Position numbers and translations under genes: made by a program
Part shown: piece by piece, positions 13,601 to 15,886 of the stretch
Layout of the letters: every line of letters begins with the position of its first letter
Position numbering within the stretch: position 1 is the first letter of the stretch
Notes under the pieces: model-generated
What the model was told of the DNA's origin: nothing
The model's input: only the letters and a program-made list of their open reading frames with translations
Databases searched by the model: none
Assembly (NCBI GenBank): GCA_014376425.1
Contig: JACMRO010000127.1
Span: 1 to 15,886, forward strand
DNA from: Rubritepida sp.
Lineage (GTDB): Bacteria > Pseudomonadota > Alphaproteobacteria > Acetobacterales > Acetobacteraceae
Direction of reading: 5' to 3'
DNA length: 15,886 nucleotides

Positions 13601-15184
13601 ATGCGTGAGGCCGATTATGTGGTGGTGGGTGCGGGCTCCGCCGGCTGCGCCGTGGCCGCGCGGCTGGCCGAAATTCCCGGTGCCACGGTGGTGCTGCTGG
13701 AGGCCGGTGGCAGGGCGCGCAACCCATGGCTGCACATCCCCATCGGCTACGCGAAGACGATGTATCACCCAACCCTTTCCTGGAACCTGAAGACGGCCGG
13801 CGAGCCTGAACTGCACGGCCGGCAGGTGAACTGGCCGCGCGGGCGGGTGCTGGGCGGCTCCAGCGCCATCAACGGGCTGATCTACATCCGCGGCCAGGCG
13901 GCGGATTACGACCACTGGCGGCAGCTCGGCTGTACCGGATGGAGCTTCGAGGATGTGCTGCCGTATTTCCGCGCGGCCGAGGACAATGAACGCGGCGAAG
14001 ATGCGCTGCACGGCCAGGGCGGGCCACTGGCGGTGTCGGACATGCGCGACCGCAACCCGATCTCGGCGGCGTTCATCGAGGCCGGGCAGCAGTTGGGCTT
14101 CGCCTACAATGACGATTTCAATGGGCCGGAGCAGGAGGGAGTGGGCTGGTTCCAGGTCACCGCGCGGAACGGGCTGCGCTGCTCATCCGCCACCGCCTAT
14201 CTGAAGCCGGCGCGGCCCAACCTCACCGTGCTGCCCAATGCGCCGGCGCGGCGGCTCATCATCGAGGGCGGCCGCTGCGTGGGCGTGGAGTACGCCGATG
14301 GCCAGGTGGTGCGCGCCAGGCGGGAAGTCGTGCTGAGCGGCGGCGCCATCCACTCGCCGCAACTGCTGATGCTGTCGGGCATCGGTGACGGTGCGCATCT
14401 GCAGGCGATGGGCATCGAGACGCGGCACCACCTGCCCGGCGTGGGCCGCAACCTGCAGGATCATTTCCAGGCGCGGATGGTGTTTCGCGCCAACGCGCCA
14501 GTGACCTTCAACGATGTGGCGAACAGCCTTTGGGGCAAGCTGCGCACCGGCATGGAGTTCGCCCTGAAGCGCACCGGGCCGCTGACTTTCTCGGCCGGCA
14601 CGGCGGGGCTGTTCGCCCGGGTGATGCCGCAATCGGCCACGCCGGACGTGCAATTTCACTTCATTCCGTTCAGCGCCGATGGGCCGGGCAAGGGCCTGCA
14701 TAAGTTCTCCGGCTTCACCATGAGCGTGTGCCAGCTGCGCCCCGAAAGCCGGGGCACGATCACCCTGGCCAGCCCCGACCCCACGGCCCAGGCGCATATC
14801 CAGGCCAACTACCTCTCGGAGAAATTCGACCGCGACTGCATGGTGGCGGGGCTGCATCTGACACGGAAGCTGGCGGCGACGCCTGCACTGGCGCGCTGGA
14901 TCGCGGCCGAGCACCTGCCCGGCCCGGCCGCCCAGGGCGACGCCGGCATGCTGGAACACGCCCGCGCCCAGGGCACCACCATCTTCCACCCCAGCGGCAC
15001 CTGCCGGATGGGCGATGTCGTGGACGAGCGGCTGCGGCTGCGCGGCATCGAAGGGTTACGGGTGGCTGACGCCTCGATCATGCCCACCGTGGTCTCCGGC
15101 AACACCAACGCCGCCTGCATCATGATCGGCGAGAAATGCGCGGCGATGATGCGGGAAGATGCGCAACAGAGGATGGCGGCTTGA
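13601..15184 (+). CDS. GMC-family FAD oxidoreductase (choline/alcohol dehydrogenase-like)
   Basis: A 527-residue glucose-methanol-choline oxidoreductase, full length. The FAD-binding Rossmann motif is VVVGAGSAG (7-15), with acidic E34 after strand two (LLEAGG). GMC signature 1 is WPRGRVLGGSSAINGLIYIRG (78-98) and signature 2 is SGGAIHSPQLLMLSG (246-260). The active-site pair is H463 in FHPSGTCRMG and N501 in SGNTNAA. These enzymes oxidise primary alcohols or polyols to aldehydes; closest by feel are choline dehydrogenase and AlkJ-type alcohol dehydrogenases, but the substrate is not deducible. ATG 13601 follows GGGGAGAG. Its TGA overlaps the TTG start of the thiolase-like gene (TTGA), so the two are probably expressed together and may act in sequence. 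Confidence 0.95.
   Translation: MREADYVVVGAGSAGCAVAARLAEIPGATVVLLEAGGRARNPWLHIPIGYAKTMYHPTLSWNLKTAGEPELHGRQVNWPRGRVLGGSSAINGLIYIRGQAADYDHWRQLGCTGWSFEDVLPYFRAAEDNERGEDALHGQGGPLAVSDMRDRNPISAAFIEAGQQLGFAYNDDFNGPEQEGVGWFQVTARNGLRCSSATAYLKPARPNLTVLPNAPARRLIIEGGRCVGVEYADGQVVRARREVVLSGGAIHSPQLLMLSGIGDGAHLQAMGIETRHHLPGVGRNLQDHFQARMVFRANAPVTFNDVANSLWGKLRTGMEFALKRTGPLTFSAGTAGLFARVMPQSATPDVQFHFIPFSADGPGKGLHKFSGFTMSVCQLRPESRGTITLASPDPTAQAHIQANYLSEKFDRDCMVAGLHLTRKLAATPALARWIAAEHLPGPAAQGDAGMLEHARAQGTTIFHPSGTCRMGDVVDERLRLRGIEGLRVADASIMPTVVSGNTNAACIMIGEKCAAMMREDAQQRMAA
15168..15173 (+). promoter_or_regulatory. Ribosome-binding site supporting the TTG start of the thiolase-like gene
   Basis: AGAGGA lies 7 bases before TTG 15181, inside the last codons of the GMC gene. 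No ATG or GTG lies between this site and the conserved N-terminus of the thiolase-like protein, so this site decides the unusual start codon. Confidence 0.65.
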
Positions 15185-15886
15185 ATATCCACGAACCCTG
15201 GCCGCTACGCGACCGCACCGCCTTCGCCGGCATCGGCACCTCCGCCTTCGGCAGCTTTCCCGAGAGCGATTCCTACGGCCTGGGCTGCGAGGCGCTGAAC
15301 ATGGCGCTGGACGATGCCGGGCTGCGGCCAGCCGACATCGACGGCCTCATCGTCAACCGCATCCCCAGCTACGAGCGCTTCGCCGAGATGATGGGCATCA
15401 ACCCACAATATTGCCTGCTGACCGAGGCGCCGGGGCGCTTTTCTGGCGTGTCGCTGTCGCTTGCCATGCAGGCGGTCGCCAGTGGCGCGGCCAAGACGGT
15501 CGCGCTGGTCTATGGCAATAACGGCCGCTCGCGGCGGGTGAATTACGGCGGCGGCGACGGCGCCTGGAGCCCTTGGGGCATGACCTCCCCCGGCGCCAGC
15601 CACGCCATGATGTGGGCCCGGCACATGCACGACTACGGCACGACCAACGCCGATCTGGGCTGGGTGGCAGAAGCGTTCCGCCACCACGCCTGCCTCAACC
15701 CCGATGCGGTGATGCACGGGCGGCCCATCACGCGGGAGGACCACGCCACGGCGCGGCCCATCTGCGAACCGCTGCGCCTGCTGGATTATTGCCTGATCAA
15801 TGACGGCGCGGTGGCCTGGATCATCACCAGCACGGAGCGCGCGCGCGACATGCGCCGGCCGCCGGTGCTGATCTCGGGCTATGCCC
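15181..15886 (+). CDS. Thiolase-fold protein (SCP-x/acetyl-CoA acetyltransferase family), partial at window end
   Basis: The first 235 codons of a thiolase-superfamily protein that continues past the window. It starts at TTG 15181, overlapping the GMC stop. Family features: FAGIGTSAFGSFPESDSYGLGCEALNMALDDAGL (15-48), ADIDGLIVNR (51-60), the helix AMQAVASGAAKTVALVYGNNGRSR (95-118), and PLRLLDYCLINDGAVAWIITS (197-217), which is typical of the SCP-x/lipid-transfer branch. The nucleophilic Cys expected just before the VSLSLAMQAVASG helix is not there; the local sequence is GRFSGVS (85-91). Full-length members are about 380-400 residues and are often followed by a small DUF35/OB-fold partner, which would lie beyond this window. 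It could be a non-catalytic partner or an acyl-CoA binding or retro-aldol-type enzyme. Confidence 0.85.
   Translation, partial: MNIHEPWPLRDRTAFAGIGTSAFGSFPESDSYGLGCEALNMALDDAGLRPADIDGLIVNRIPSYERFAEMMGINPQYCLLTEAPGRFSGVSLSLAMQAVASGAAKTVALVYGNNGRSRRVNYGGGDGAWSPWGMTSPGASHAMMWARHMHDYGTTNADLGWVAEAFRHHACLNPDAVMHGRPITREDHATARPICEPLRLLDYCLINDGAVAWIITSTERARDMRRPPVLISGYA

Noticed and set aside
1..15886. CRISPR arrays, tRNA or rRNA genes, prophage or intact insertion sequences
   Set aside because: I saw no spaced direct repeats, cloverleaf candidates, transposase or integrase motifs, or phage structural genes on either strand.

Overview
This is a gene-dense, very GC-rich stretch (strong G/C bias at third codon positions, coding shadows in most frames) of a bacterial chromosome. 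The style suggests an environmental alphaproteobacterium, possibly Acetobacteraceae/Roseomonas-like. That placement is inferred from composition, gene families and the palindromic repeat; no rRNA or other taxonomic marker is present. Sixteen real genes or gene remnants are packed tightly, often with overlapping stop/start codons (TGATG, ATGA, TTGA).

Layout: (1) 40-3084, plus strand: three tandem paralogous exported MBL-fold hydrolases resembling methyl parathion hydrolase, all keeping the full set of metal ligands. (2) 3090-3126: a perfect 16-bp-stem palindrome between convergent genes. (3) 3179-5479, minus: a molybdopterin-binding large subunit of the xanthine dehydrogenase/CoxL family, with no iron-sulfur or FAD subunit nearby. 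(4) 5561-7257, plus: an EamA/DMT transporter overlapping an alpha/beta hydrolase. (5) 7254-7510, minus: the decayed remnant of an MFS transporter. (6) 7550-9706, minus: a three-gene overlapping cluster, transcribed SDR, DapA/NanA-type aldolase, greB. (7) 9820-12058, plus: anmK (anhydro-MurNAc kinase), a small exported four-cysteine protein, and an Asp/Glu-racemase-like protein that lacks the second catalytic cysteine. (8) 12055-13467, minus: a GlcD/D-2-hydroxyglutarate-dehydrogenase-type flavoprotein. (9) 13601-15886, plus: a GMC oxidoreductase overlapping a TTG-started thiolase-like protein that runs off the window.

How the genes fit together: most are accessory catabolic or redox enzymes for organic acids, alcohols, esters or lactones. 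Two housekeeping-type genes, greB and anmK, sit among them. The SDR and aldolase may share a sugar-acid or keto-acid pathway, and the GMC enzyme and thiolase-like protein may share an alcohol or acyl-CoA pathway; both links are inferred from coupling only. No CRISPR array, tRNA, rRNA, prophage or intact insertion sequence was seen. I did not find a clearly new multi-gene system. The best leads are the MPH-like triplication, the racemase-like protein missing a catalytic residue, the MFS fossil, and the thiolase-like protein without an evident nucleophile.
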